Shown one piece after another: positions 36,971-46,283 of a stretch of 64,000 nt of DNA. The stretch's first letter is position 1. Each line of letters begins with the position of its first letter. The notes below the pieces were generated by a model. It was not told where the DNA came from. It did not search any database and worked only from the letters and a program-made list of their open reading frames with translations. Source of the DNA: a bacterium (GTDB taxonomy: Bacteria; Planctomycetota; Planctomycetia; Planctomycetales; Planctomycetaceae); contig WGME01000034.1 of the NCBI GenBank assembly GCA_016125225.1, positions 62,001 through 126,000 of the forward strand, written 5' to 3'. A program made the translations under genes and the position numbers.

Positions 36971-38017
36971 ATGACGACCCCCTCGGCCCGACAGAAACTA
37001 CCTCGCCTCCGTGACGTTGCAGAACGCGCCGGAGTTTCGCGCATGTCTGCTTCGGCTGTTTTGATGGGGACCGGTCAGGGACGCATCCGTGTGGGTGCCG
37101 CCACTGCCGAACGCATCCGAGCGGTTGCCAAAGAGTTGGGTTACCAACCGAATCCGGCCGCTCGTCAATTGGCTGGCGGACGTAGTGGTGTCGTTGCCAT
37201 TGTCGCTCACAACTGGAAAAATTTTCTTGCTCAGCGCGTGCTGGTCTGGCTGCATGAAGCCGCCGAGCAACAGGGCTTTCGTGTGCAAGCCACACGCTTA
37301 ACGCATGGTCTCTCATCACTCGAACAACTGACACGAGAACTGAAATCGGGCTGGATTGACGGCCTGGTCTATCTGGCCCACGAAAACCAGCACCAATGGG
37401 ATGAAGTCAGCGAACTGCTGCAACAGGTCCGACCGGTCGTCACGGTCTTTGGTGAAATGCGTGTGCCGGGGACTTCATCGGTGATCAGCGATGTGGCCGT
37501 GGGAGCCGAGCAGACTATCGAATTCCTGACGGGTCGAGGTCGACGGAAACCGGTCTTTGTCACCGAACAGATCGAGACAAAGGACATTCAAATCCGCTTG
37601 GCTGCGTATCGGCAAAGCAGTCAGGAGCGAAATCTGGTTTTTGATGATTCCCAGGTTGTGGTCGAAACTCGCGGCTGGAATGTCAGTGATCCTGCTCATC
37701 AGACGCGCTTTGATGGATTAGCACAACGGCTGGTATCGCAACTCCAGGCAGACAGTGTCATCTGCGATACCGATTTTACTGCTGCCGGATTGTTGAGTGC
37801 CTTTCGACGTCTGAATGTGCGTGTTCCGGATGACATCGCCGTCATAGGTTGGGGTGATCTGCAGTTTGCCGGCGTGATTGATCCCGCATTAACAACAGTT
37901 TCCCACCGCCTGATTCCCTTGATGGATCTGGTCATCCAGGAATTGTCCAAGCCACTGACCATCAGCCCCGAAGATTACCGGATTGCTACGGAATTAGTGA
38001 TCCGAGCCACTGCTTGA
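36971..38017 (+). CDS. LacI-family transcriptional regulator
   Basis: 348 residues. The N-terminal helix-turn-helix and hinge are plain: LPRLRDVAERAGVSRMSASAV, then GYQPNPAARQLAGGRSG. The periplasmic-binding-like effector domain follows (VAIVAHNWKNFLAQ, DGLVYLAHENQ, AVIGWGDLQFAGVIDPALTTV). The ligand is probably a sugar. It stands before a DUF1559 gene and a small lipoprotein on the same strand and may control them. A palindrome five bases upstream could be its autoregulatory operator. Confidence 0.93.
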   Translation: MTTPSARQKLPRLRDVAERAGVSRMSASAVLMGTGQGRIRVGAATAERIRAVAKELGYQPNPAARQLAGGRSGVVAIVAHNWKNFLAQRVLVWLHEAAEQQGFRVQATRLTHGLSSLEQLTRELKSGWIDGLVYLAHENQHQWDEVSELLQQVRPVVTVFGEMRVPGTSSVISDVAVGAEQTIEFLTGRGRRKPVFVTEQIETKDIQIRLAAYRQSSQERNLVFDDSQVVVETRGWNVSDPAHQTRFDGLAQRLVSQLQADSVICDTDFTAAGLLSAFRRLNVRVPDDIAVIGWGDLQFAGVIDPALTTVSHRLIPLMDLVIQELSKPLTISPEDYRIATELVIRATA

Positions 38018-38109
38018 TTGACGGTCTGATGGAATCTGCCGAAGGCGGTTCCATCAGGGTTGCTCCCGCTTGTTTCGTCGTTCTTTTTCAGTCGTTTCAG
38101 GAGAAAACT

Positions 38110-39147
38110 GTGTCCCCTCGACCTCGTTCCTGCGGATTTACGTTGATTGAATTGCTGGTGGTGATTGCCATCATTGCGATTCTGATTGCACTGCTCTTGC
38201 CCGCCGTTCAGCAGGCACGGGAAGCCGCTCGCCGCACGCAATGCCGTAATAACCTGAAGCAACTCGGTCTGGCGTTGCACAACTATCACGACAGCAACCG
38301 CGTCTTCCCGTTTGCGACCTTCCCGCAAATTGGATCGGGTGCCACGACGGTCAAATCGGCATCCTGGATCGTGCGGATTCTGCCCATGCTTGATCAAGGA
38401 GCCGCGTTTTCGGCTCTCGACTTTTCCGGCAACGATTTCACCGGTCAAGATGGTGTCGCGAAGAACTGGGTGATTATGACCACCCTGCGCATGAACGGAC
38501 TCACTTGCCCATCAAATCCGATGTCAGCCGTGCGTGCTCAGTCGCCAAACTCTGCAACACAATCGGCTCTGGGTGTTCCCAATGTGGCGGGTGCGATTCA
38601 GATCTCGGATTACACCGGCGTTTCTGGTTCTTACAACGACCCAGCGCAGAACAATAGTTGCTGTCCCAGCCCCAGTCACTGGGGTGGTTATGGTCGCAGC
38701 AACTGGAACGGCATCATTATCTCAGCGACCGCTTTTGATGGCAGCGGAAATGCCGTGCCCATTCCTCCCGTTGATACCGCCAAGATCACCGATGGCACAT
38801 CGAACACAGTGATGGTCGCCGAGCAAAGCCGTCCTGATCCCACTTGCAGTTATGCCAGCAACGACTGCCGTTCATTTGCCCATGCCGGGGGGATGTGGAG
38901 TGCCGGGAATGGCGGGACCAACTGGTGGCACGGCGTGACTGTGGTCCGGGGGACCATCAATCAGGCCAGCAACATCGTCTCGAACTATCCGTACTATCGG
39001 CATACGAAGGTCATGTCGATTCACACGGGTGGTGCCCATGTTCTGCTGGCCGATGGTGCGGTCCGCTTTGTCTCAGAGAACATGAACGAACCCACATGGG
39101 CAAATCTCTGCTCCAAGGGTGATGGTGTCCCGGTGGGCGAATACTAA
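38110..39147 (+). CDS. DUF1559 type-IV-pilin-like secreted protein
   Basis: 345 residues from GTG 38110, supported by CAGGAG six bases upstream; the frame is open to 38014. The start is a type II/IV prepilin leader: SPRPRSCGFTLIELLVVIAI, with cleavage between Gly and Phe and Glu at +5. The DUF1559 domain follows (NNLKQLGLALHNYHD, ITDGTSNTVMVAEQ, GGAHVLLADGAVRFVSENM). DUF1559 proteins occur in dozens per planctomycete genome and are thought to form pseudopilins or surface structures. The LacI gene upstream and the lipoprotein downstream repeat a common arrangement. Confidence 0.94.
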   Translation: MSPRPRSCGFTLIELLVVIAIIAILIALLLPAVQQAREAARRTQCRNNLKQLGLALHNYHDSNRVFPFATFPQIGSGATTVKSASWIVRILPMLDQGAAFSALDFSGNDFTGQDGVAKNWVIMTTLRMNGLTCPSNPMSAVRAQSPNSATQSALGVPNVAGAIQISDYTGVSGSYNDPAQNNSCCPSPSHWGGYGRSNWNGIIISATAFDGSGNAVPIPPVDTAKITDGTSNTVMVAEQSRPDPTCSYASNDCRSFAHAGGMWSAGNGGTNWWHGVTVVRGTINQASNIVSNYPYYRHTKVMSIHTGGAHVLLADGAVRFVSENMNEPTWANLCSKGDGVPVGEY

Positions 39148-39155
39148 GATCCATC

Positions 39156-39226
39156 TCCGGGGTCTGCCCAAGTTTTCTGTCAGCGAGCGATCCCGATTGA
39201 TGACAGTGATTGCCGGCAGACCCTCG
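39156..39226 (+). promoter_or_regulatory. Long intercistronic stem between DUF1559 and lipoprotein genes
   Basis: TCCGGGGTCTGCC pairs with GGCAGACCCTCGGA (one bulge) across ~46 nt that itself can pair CTGTCA with TGACAG. There is no U-tract. It may protect the pilin-like mRNA or lower downstream expression. Confidence 0.45.
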
Positions 39227-39288
39227 GAGGTCTGTTTCCCTGACACGATTCACGTTTCGATATCTGGCCTCGCAGGAATGTTACGAAC

Positions 39289-39756
39289 ATGCGATTCCCT
39301 ACCGACTACTCTTTTCTGAACTCGACTAAACGCTTTGTCTGCCTGAGTCTGTGCCTCTTGCCGCTGTGGACAGGATGCGGCAGTGCCCCTAACGAAGTTG
39401 TGCTAGCCCCCGTGCTTGGCCATGTGACTTTGAAAGGATCGCCGGTCTCTGGGGCGTTAGTGCAATTCAGTCCGACCACCGGTCCCAGCTCCATGGGATA
39501 CACGGATGAGACCGGGGCCTATGTCTTGAAGTTGAACGATCAATCAGGGGCTGTTCCCGCATCGCACACAGTCAAAGTGACTCTCGGGTTACCGGCTCCA
39601 GCATCAGATACTGGGGCTGGCGGCGAAATTCCTCAGGAGCAGTCTCTTACCGCGAAGCCGCCGACCGACTACATTTTCGCGACGCCGGTTACCGTGAATA
39701 CCGGCGAAAATACGTTTGACCTGGATCTCGACAAGGCACAGAAGAAGCAAGGATGA
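39289..39756 (+). CDS. Small lipoprotein with carboxypeptidase-regulatory-like domain
   Basis: 155 residues. The signal ends in LPLWTGCGSA, a lipobox. The mature part is a transthyretin-like fold: GHVTLKGSPVSGALVQFSP, MGYTDETGAYVLKL, then HTVKVTLGLP. Such lipoproteins follow DUF1559 genes in many planctomycetes. It is the last gene of the LacI-DUF1559 run. A structural or surface-binding role is likely. Confidence 0.82.
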   Translation: MRFPTDYSFLNSTKRFVCLSLCLLPLWTGCGSAPNEVVLAPVLGHVTLKGSPVSGALVQFSPTTGPSSMGYTDETGAYVLKLNDQSGAVPASHTVKVTLGLPAPASDTGAGGEIPQEQSLTAKPPTDYIFATPVTVNTGENTFDLDLDKAQKKQG

Positions 39757-39762
39757 TTTGGT

Positions 39763-40389
39763 TTATGGCCGTGAGCGTGGCCGCGTCGCACGGATGGACA
39801 GCGCGGCCACCATGGCTCCCACCAGGTTGCTCACCAGATCCCACCCCGTATTCACATAACCGCCGACGTTAGTGCTGGGAATCAACAGCGTGGCCATGAA
39901 CTCGATCACTTCGTTCAGGGCACCAAATCCACAGGCGGCGGCCATGCACAACAGCAGAGCGCCGAACGTCGGTTCGATGGCTCGCGATGTGGCCAGCGAG
40001 TTGGTGATCGCGCACAATCCTTGCCAGCAGACCCAGGTGGTGACGCCGAAACCAAACGCATGCACCACCTGATCGTACTTCAGCAGGTTCGGTATCAGCC
40101 ACCAACTATAGACGACGGCGTTGGGGCCATTGTGCGGCCAGGTTTCCGGGATCGGCACCAATCCGCCAACCATGTGTGCCAGTCCCCAGAGGCTCAATCC
40201 CCAGAGAACAGGTCGGGGCAAATCACTGTTGTGATGGACGGCGATTACCACGCCACACAAGATCACCATCACAACGCTGTAGAAAATGAATTCGCCGTTG
40301 CCCAGGATAACGGCCGCTCCTACTGCTGGCAGCAGATAAGCTAAAGTGAACAGGACCACGCTGACAGGCATCCGCGGCGTCTGCGACAT
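39763..40389 (-). CDS. DUF2238 (YjdF-like) membrane protein
   Basis: 208 residues with about six membrane helices. The core fits DUF2238: LWGLSLWGLAHMVGGLVPI, LLKYDQVVHAFGFGVTTW, GALNEVIEFMATLLIPSTNVGGY and NTGWDLVSNLVGAMVAAL. The conserved His, Glu and Asp in these helices may bind metal or lipid. The function is unknown. It converges with the preceding lipoprotein gene across six bases. Confidence 0.85.
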   Translation of the reverse strand: MSQTPRMPVSVVLFTLAYLLPAVGAAVILGNGEFIFYSVVMVILCGVVIAVHHNSDLPRPVLWGLSLWGLAHMVGGLVPIPETWPHNGPNAVVYSWWLIPNLLKYDQVVHAFGFGVTTWVCWQGLCAITNSLATSRAIEPTFGALLLCMAAACGFGALNEVIEFMATLLIPSTNVGGYVNTGWDLVSNLVGAMVAALSIRATRPRSRP

Positions 40390-40425
40390 GGATGGTCTCT
40401 CACCTGAGGCTCAACAGTCACGGTG

Positions 40426-43146
40426 CTAATCGACATAGAGGAACTCATTCATGCGGAACAGCACGCGGGCCAGGCTGGCCCAGCGTTGCTGCTCTCGTTC
40501 CTCGGTCGTAAGGTCGCTCTGTTGGAATGAGGCGTTTACATGCTCGAGAAAATCACGGTTCGCTGCCGTTTCATCTGAGGTGGGCGGCCGGGCAATCGTC
40601 AATTCATAGGCGAGGCGCATGCGGGCGTTCGCATCAGCCTCCGATTGGATCAGCCGTCGCGCGAAAGCCTGTGCCTGCTGATGGACGAACTCGGAGTTGA
40701 GCAGATACAGCGACTGAATCGCTGTCACCGAGCTATCGCGTTTGGGCGTGCTGGCATTTCGATCGGCCCCATCAAACGACACCATAAACGGCAAGGCATT
40801 CAATCGCGTGGTCATCAGGTAAATGCTGCGATGCCGGGAATCATATTGACCGCGAAAGGGGTGATGCTGCGTGAATTCCCATTGATCGACCGGCGGAAAG
40901 GGATGGGGTTCGCGCGGCATGGTCAAGTCAAGTTCCCCACTGATGAACAGCATTGCATCGCGCAGGGCTTCCGCATCGAGACGGCGGCGAGAAAACTTCC
41001 AGAGCCAATCATTATTTGGATCAACGGCCACATTTCGTGGATCATCCAGACTCGATAGTTGATACAGACGCGTATGGAGTATCCGCCGATGCATGGCTTT
41101 GATCGACCAGTCTTCATTCATGAAGGTCAGTGCCAGATGGTCGAGCAAGGCCGGATGACTCGGTGGTTGCCCACGGAGCCCGAAGTCACTGGGAGTTTTG
41201 ACGAGTCCCATGCCGAAATGTTGCTGCCAGATGCGGTTAACCATCACCCGGGCCGTTAGCGGGTTTTCTCGATCGGTCAGCCAACGGGCCAGTTCCAACC
41301 GTCCGCTCGTCTGTTGAGCCGACGGGGACAGAGTCGCGGCACCTAACACTTCCAGAAAGCGTCGCGGAATGACTTCGCCCGGCTTAGACGGATCGCCTCG
41401 TTGCTGCACGGCGGCATCAGCGGGAGCGCCATCCACGACGGCATACGCCAGTTGATCGGACGGTTTACCATCGTGCTTCAAGGGCACAAAGTCGCGGGGC
41501 TTCTTTTCGAGTTCAATGCCAGGGAATGGGTAACGCGTGCTCTCAAAGATCCCATACAGTCCGTAATAGTCGGCCTGGGTGACGGGGTCGAATTTGTGGT
41601 CATGGCAGCGAGCACACGAGAGTGTCAGCCCCAGAACCGTGCGGCCGAGATTATCGATCGTGTCTTCAATGGTCAGATGCTGCGGATAGTCTTTGAACAA
41701 CGAACCGAAACGCCGGGCACTCGCGAGATAACCCGTGGCAATCAAATGTTCGTTGGACTCATCATCCGATGCGGCAGGCAGCAGATCTCCCGCGATCTGC
41801 TCGGTTAAAAACTGGTCATACGGCTTATCGGCATTGAACGCATCAATGATGTAATTGCGATACAGATACGCCTGCGGAATGGGATAGTCGGAATTGTCAC
41901 CCGCGGTATCCGCATAACGCACGAGGTCCATCCAGTGACGACCCCAGCGTTCGCCATAATGCGGCGAGGCCAGCAGCCGTTCGACCACGCGTGACCAGGC
42001 CTCGGGACTGCTGTCTTGCTCGAACTCCGCGAGTTCCGCCGGAGTGGGGGGTAAACCGATGAGATCAAAAGTGACTCGACGCAATAACGTCCGCCGATCT
42101 GCGAGGCCCATCGGAGTAGCGCCGTGGTTTGCCCATTCGGCAGCCACCAGGCGATCGATGTCGTTGGTATTCCAGAGCGGATCGTTGATCTGAGGAATCG
42201 TGGGAGTTACGAGTGGTTTCAGCGACCAGAATTCACGGGCTTTTGTGACATCAATCGACTTTTTGACGAAGGGCTTAGCGGTTCGTCGGGGATCGGGAGC
42301 ACCCCGTCGGACCCAGTCTTCGAGGATCGCGATTTCCTCGGATGTAAGCTTGCCGGCCGGGGGCATCTGTAAATCGGCGTCGTTGTACCGAACGGCCTGA
42401 ATCAGGCGGCTGCGTTCGAGATCGCCTGGTACCACGGCGAACCCGTGCGGGCCTTTCTGTCGCAACGCTCCCCGAAAATCAACGCGAAAATCTCCCGCGA
42501 GATCGTCGGCGTCAGCACTATGGCACTCATAGCATGCCTGGACTAATAAAGGCCGCACCCGTGACTCGAAGAAGGCCACATCGTCATCAAGCAGCTCCGT
42601 TTCATAGCCATCATAATCACCAGACCAGACTTCAATGCCGGAGACATTCGCAGCACCCCCACGGCTGGTGATCTGAATCTGGCCGTCCCGTACTTCTACC
42701 GGCCAGGGGCCATGCCTGTCCCAGACCCCGGCCGGTCCACTGATGTAGTTCCGCAGGACACTGCGGCCGTTGAGCGTGAGGCTGTAACGCTCGGCGTTGT
42801 TGTCTTCCCAGACATAGACGAAGACCGTGTACCGACCGTTCGGAACGTCGGTCAGCAGAATCTCGACATCGCCCCAGCGGCTGGATCGCAACATCCTGGC
42901 CCGTTCGGGATCGGTCTCGGGAACCAAAGGGATTGATTGATTTTCAAAGGCCTTGTCTTTGGAGCGATACTGTGGATTGTCGGCTCCGTCCCAGAGATGG
43001 CCATCAATCGTGACGGCAGGACCATTCAGATTCAGGCCACGGAAAAAACGTGGCGTCGGCTCGTCGGCAAGGAGAACAACAGCACCCGCCGTGAGTACCA
43101 TTGTCATCAGGCAGAGCCTGCTCAGCGGCGAGGTTATAGTCGACAT
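40426..43146 (-). CDS. PSD1/PSCyt1 planctomycete cytochrome c-domain protein
   Basis: 906 residues with a signal peptide ([11 protein letters not shown]). A malectin-like sugar-binding domain (residues ~35-175) precedes the PSCyt1 haem domain with CYECH at about 205-209. DUF1549 ([36 protein letters not shown]) and DUF1553 ([20 protein letters not shown]) follow. A second haem site [11 protein letters not shown] sits between them. Such proteins are exported and predicted to act in periplasmic oxidation of sugars or similar substrates. Usual partners are DUF1501 proteins, but here a GntR regulator lies three bases upstream. Confidence 0.94.
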   Translation of the reverse strand: MSTITSPLSRLCLMTMVLTAGAVVLLADEPTPRFFRGLNLNGPAVTIDGHLWDGADNPQYRSKDKAFENQSIPLVPETDPERARMLRSSRWGDVEILLTDVPNGRYTVFVYVWEDNNAERYSLTLNGRSVLRNYISGPAGVWDRHGPWPVEVRDGQIQITSRGGAANVSGIEVWSGDYDGYETELLDDDVAFFESRVRPLLVQACYECHSADADDLAGDFRVDFRGALRQKGPHGFAVVPGDLERSRLIQAVRYNDADLQMPPAGKLTSEEIAILEDWVRRGAPDPRRTAKPFVKKSIDVTKAREFWSLKPLVTPTIPQINDPLWNTNDIDRLVAAEWANHGATPMGLADRRTLLRRVTFDLIGLPPTPAELAEFEQDSSPEAWSRVVERLLASPHYGERWGRHWMDLVRYADTAGDNSDYPIPQAYLYRNYIIDAFNADKPYDQFLTEQIAGDLLPAASDDESNEHLIATGYLASARRFGSLFKDYPQHLTIEDTIDNLGRTVLGLTLSCARCHDHKFDPVTQADYYGLYGIFESTRYPFPGIELEKKPRDFVPLKHDGKPSDQLAYAVVDGAPADAAVQQRGDPSKPGEVIPRRFLEVLGAATLSPSAQQTSGRLELARWLTDRENPLTARVMVNRIWQQHFGMGLVKTPSDFGLRGQPPSHPALLDHLALTFMNEDWSIKAMHRRILHTRLYQLSSLDDPRNVAVDPNNDWLWKFSRRRLDAEALRDAMLFISGELDLTMPREPHPFPPVDQWEFTQHHPFRGQYDSRHRSIYLMTTRLNALPFMVSFDGADRNASTPKRDSSVTAIQSLYLLNSEFVHQQAQAFARRLIQSEADANARMRLAYELTIARPPTSDETAANRDFLEHVNASFQQSDLTTEEREQQRWASLARVLFRMNEFLYVD

Positions 43147-43149
43147 GGA

Positions 43150-43821
43150 TTAGGTTCCGCGACGAGGTTGCAACAGATACTGACGACCATAGACCAGGTG
43201 TTCGACCAACCGCTTTGTTGCCAAGTCTCCATCTCCGGCGAGGACTGCTTCAGCAATGCCAATATGCTCTTCCACGCTGGGGCGAGCACGATCGGGATTG
43301 TTGAGTGTGACCCGCATGATCGATCGATGCACCTTGTCATGCAATTGCAGCAGTGTCTTCAGAATCTCCCGGTTCCCCAGCAACTGGCTGAACAGGATGT
43401 GGAAGTCAGCATCTAGCCGAGCGATCGCAGGATAATCGGTGGCAACAAGCGCGGCCCGCTGTGCTGCGAGATTGGCTTCGATCTGAGACCGATCTTCCGC
43501 CGTCAACCGGCCTGCCAAGGCACGGAGGACGTAAGATTCAAGGGCCTCGCGAATCTCAAATTGATCAGCGATCTCTTCGACACTCAGGTCGCGCACCACA
43601 ATTCCCTGTTGTGGTGCCACGGACAGAAATCCTTCAGCTTCGAGTCGTTCCAATGCTGCTTTGATGGGGGTCTTGCTCATCCCGAGCTTCAGAGCCAGTT
43701 GCCGTTCCGACAGAAACATCCCAGCAGGGAATTCCCCGATCTGGATGAGTTCCTTCAGTTGGCTGTAGGCTCGCTCTTTAAGTAACGGTTTCGCAGCGGA
43801 ATTGGCAGGAAGCTGAATCAA
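43150..43821 (-). CDS. GntR-family regulator, FCD/FadR type
   Basis: 223 residues from a TTG start at 43821. Winged helix: LLKERAYSQLKELIQIGEFP, SERQLALKLGMSKTPIKAAL, LEAEGFLSVAPQQGI. The all-helical FCD ligand domain follows (QFEIREALESYVLRAL, DADFHILFSQLLGN, HIGIAEAVLAGDGDLA), with the Asp and His that bind a metal and organic acid in the family. It ends three bases before the PSD1 gene, so it probably controls that gene and itself. A run of nine G lies 17 bp before the start. Confidence 0.92.
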   Translation of the reverse strand: MIQLPANSAAKPLLKERAYSQLKELIQIGEFPAGMFLSERQLALKLGMSKTPIKAALERLEAEGFLSVAPQQGIVVRDLSVEEIADQFEIREALESYVLRALAGRLTAEDRSQIEANLAAQRAALVATDYPAIARLDADFHILFSQLLGNREILKTLLQLHDKVHRSIMRVTLNNPDRARPSVEEHIGIAEAVLAGDGDLATKRLVEHLVYGRQYLLQPRRGT

Positions 43822-43984
43822 GGTCGCGCCCTGGCAAGGGGGGGGGTGAGGTCTGCTGCCGTACGAGATTCTACTGAGATCTCAAGGCCAGTCCAAGCTA
43901 GATCATGTTGAATCACCGCACGGGCGTGACAAGGGTACTGTGTGTTTGTGGGGTATGGCGGAATTGCCTAGGGGGAAGCAATCA

Positions 43985-46093
43985 CTATTTCTTCAGTGCA
44001 GGGGTATCGGGTGGGATATCTCCTTTGACTTCGACAAATTCGACGGCATCGACCACAACGTGGCCGACCGTCCCTTCATTGGTAATCGTAACAACTGTGG
44101 CCGAGCCTTTGGGACATGCAAATGCTCCCAAGGGGACATATCCACCGATTTTTGGCTTTGCTGTTTGATCGATCTTGATTGTCTTTTGGGTGTTGCCCAC
44201 GGTGACTACCACCGGGACCTGCTTCGCACGGTTGGAACTCGGTGTGTAATACACTCGAATTTCGTAGAAGGCCGGGCGGGAAAGTTTGGGGCGGTAGGTA
44301 ATTTGCTTGTCACCTTTGCCTTCGTTGCTGTCGTGCAGGTAATCGGCTCCGACGAAACCATCGATCGATGCCGACGAGGACCAGTCGCCAGTCACCTGGG
44401 CATCGACGTTGTCGACGACAATTCCCTGCATTTTTTTCGGATCGAGTGTGTCGCGCGGCTGACGGACGGGGCCTGTCCATTCCAGGACCTGCTTGTCGGC
44501 GAGGAGACGTTCCTTTAAAGCAGCGTAGGGCACAGCCTGTACCGAGCTATGAGCATCGATTGCCAGGCTCGCGGCCGTGGCGGCGGATTGTCCGAGCACC
44601 ATGAAGACCGGTTCCATGCGGATGGAACCATAGGCGATATGCGAGGCCGCAAGACAGACCGGCACCAGCAGATTTTCACATTCTTCAGCCTTGGGTCGAA
44701 TGCTGCGGTAGCTGATGCGGTAGGGTGACACGCCGACCTGAATGTCCCCTTCGTTGCGAACAAAGCCCTCAGTGGTGACATAGCGCTGGCAGTTATGGGA
44801 ATCCATATTGTAGGCCCCCAAGCCCACGGGGTCTTCGGGAATGATCCGCTGCTGACAATGGTTCTGGTTCATCACGTATTCGGAAATCATGCGACGGGCT
44901 TCGCGGACATACATCTGGTGCGGCCAGTTGTCGCTGTAAACGAATTCGTCTTTGGCTAGACCGATGCGAGTAAACTCTTCTCGAATCTTTTCCGGAACCC
45001 GAGGATGATTTGCTAACGTATACATTAAGCCTTGTTGGTAGTTTTTGTGATCTTCGAAAATCGCTTCGCGTGTTTTGTAGTCGGCATTGGGATAGTCATA
45101 GTTGGCCCCGATGTAGTCGGTGCTAATGGCAAAGTTATTGTTCGTGTCAGTCTTGCGATTGGGCATCCAGACTGGATTCCACGGGCTGCGATGATCCCCC
45201 GCTTCGAAGTTTCGCAGCAGCAATTCATACTGTTTTTCATCGTAATTCGCCGGCTTCGGCCAGGCACGACGATTTTCGGCGATATCGGTGGTGCACATCC
45301 GGAAGTTGTAGGCCTGAACGCGATGATCGCCGTCGCCGTCGACTCCGGGCGGGTCGGCCGACACTAACGGCAGCAATCCACTCTTCGGATCACCGGGGAT
45401 GACATACGGGTCAACATTTGTCGTGAATTGATGTTTTGTGGCATGAGCGATTTCAATTCCATTGATCGTCTCACCATAGACGGAGTTGCCTTCGCGGCCG
45501 ACATGGAATTTGACCCCTGCCATGGCCATCAGGTCGCCTTCGTAGGTGGCGTCGATAAACATTTCTCCCGCGAACGATTTGCCCGATTCCATTTTGATCG
45601 CGGTGATGCGTGCTCCCTGCTTCGAGACCCCGGTTTCATTCAAAATAAGGCGTTCACCAAAAACGACGGGAATGTCGAGATCTTTCAGCCAGTCGCGGTA
45701 GATTTGCTCGGCGACGTGTGGTTCGAAGGTCCACATTTCCAGTTCGCCCGTAGCTTTGCGGCGGCTCTGGTATTCGGCGAACTTCTGATATTTCCAGGCT
45801 GATTCCTGGGCATAGTGCTGACCGACCCGCTGATAAAACTCGCGGGACAATCCGCCGATCGCTGCCTTGTTGCCGATGTCGGTGGCTCCCAGTCCACCCG
45901 ATGTCAATCCGCCGAGATGCTGGCCGGATTCTATCAAAACAACGGTCTTACCCATCGCCTTGGCCTGAATGGCCGCCGTGATGCCACCGGATGTGCCGCC
46001 ATAGATCACGACCTGATACCGGAAATCCTGAGCGAGAGCGCCGGTAGTGGCAAACAGGAATGTGAACAGCAGCAGGAGCTGTGGGAGTCGCAT
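43985..46093 (-). CDS. Secreted FAD-dependent oxidoreductase
   Basis: 702 residues with a signal peptide (LFATTGALAQ). The Rossmann motif GGTSGGITAAIQAKAMGKTV is at about residue 33, followed by the family phrase GQHLGGLTSGGLGATD. This is the FAD_oxidored group of planctomycete and Bacteroidetes secreted oxidoreductases, sometimes annotated xanthan-lyase-like. The C-terminal ~130 residues form a beta-sandwich (DGFVGADYLHDSNEGK...AFYEIRVYYTPSSNRA) of the kind that follows lyases and binds sugar. The substrate is unknown. The gene appears monocistronic. Confidence 0.9.
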   Translation of the reverse strand: MRLPQLLLLFTFLFATTGALAQDFRYQVVIYGGTSGGITAAIQAKAMGKTVVLIESGQHLGGLTSGGLGATDIGNKAAIGGLSREFYQRVGQHYAQESAWKYQKFAEYQSRRKATGELEMWTFEPHVAEQIYRDWLKDLDIPVVFGERLILNETGVSKQGARITAIKMESGKSFAGEMFIDATYEGDLMAMAGVKFHVGREGNSVYGETINGIEIAHATKHQFTTNVDPYVIPGDPKSGLLPLVSADPPGVDGDGDHRVQAYNFRMCTTDIAENRRAWPKPANYDEKQYELLLRNFEAGDHRSPWNPVWMPNRKTDTNNNFAISTDYIGANYDYPNADYKTREAIFEDHKNYQQGLMYTLANHPRVPEKIREEFTRIGLAKDEFVYSDNWPHQMYVREARRMISEYVMNQNHCQQRIIPEDPVGLGAYNMDSHNCQRYVTTEGFVRNEGDIQVGVSPYRISYRSIRPKAEECENLLVPVCLAASHIAYGSIRMEPVFMVLGQSAATAASLAIDAHSSVQAVPYAALKERLLADKQVLEWTGPVRQPRDTLDPKKMQGIVVDNVDAQVTGDWSSSASIDGFVGADYLHDSNEGKGDKQITYRPKLSRPAFYEIRVYYTPSSNRAKQVPVVVTVGNTQKTIKIDQTAKPKIGGYVPLGAFACPKGSATVVTITNEGTVGHVVVDAVEFVEVKGDIPPDTPALKK

Positions 46094-46283
46094 AACAGGA
46101 TCTTTCGAATCAGCGTTGTCGATGACGGAGTGGTTCGCTAGAAGTGACGCAGATTATGTTATCAGATCGGGAACGGTTTCGCAGTCGGAAAGTCAGCCGC
46201 GACGGTGATCGGAAATGGCCTGTGCTATGATGTACGAATCCACATGGCTGCTGGAAATGACCGTTCTCTGGAGATGAGTCAAC

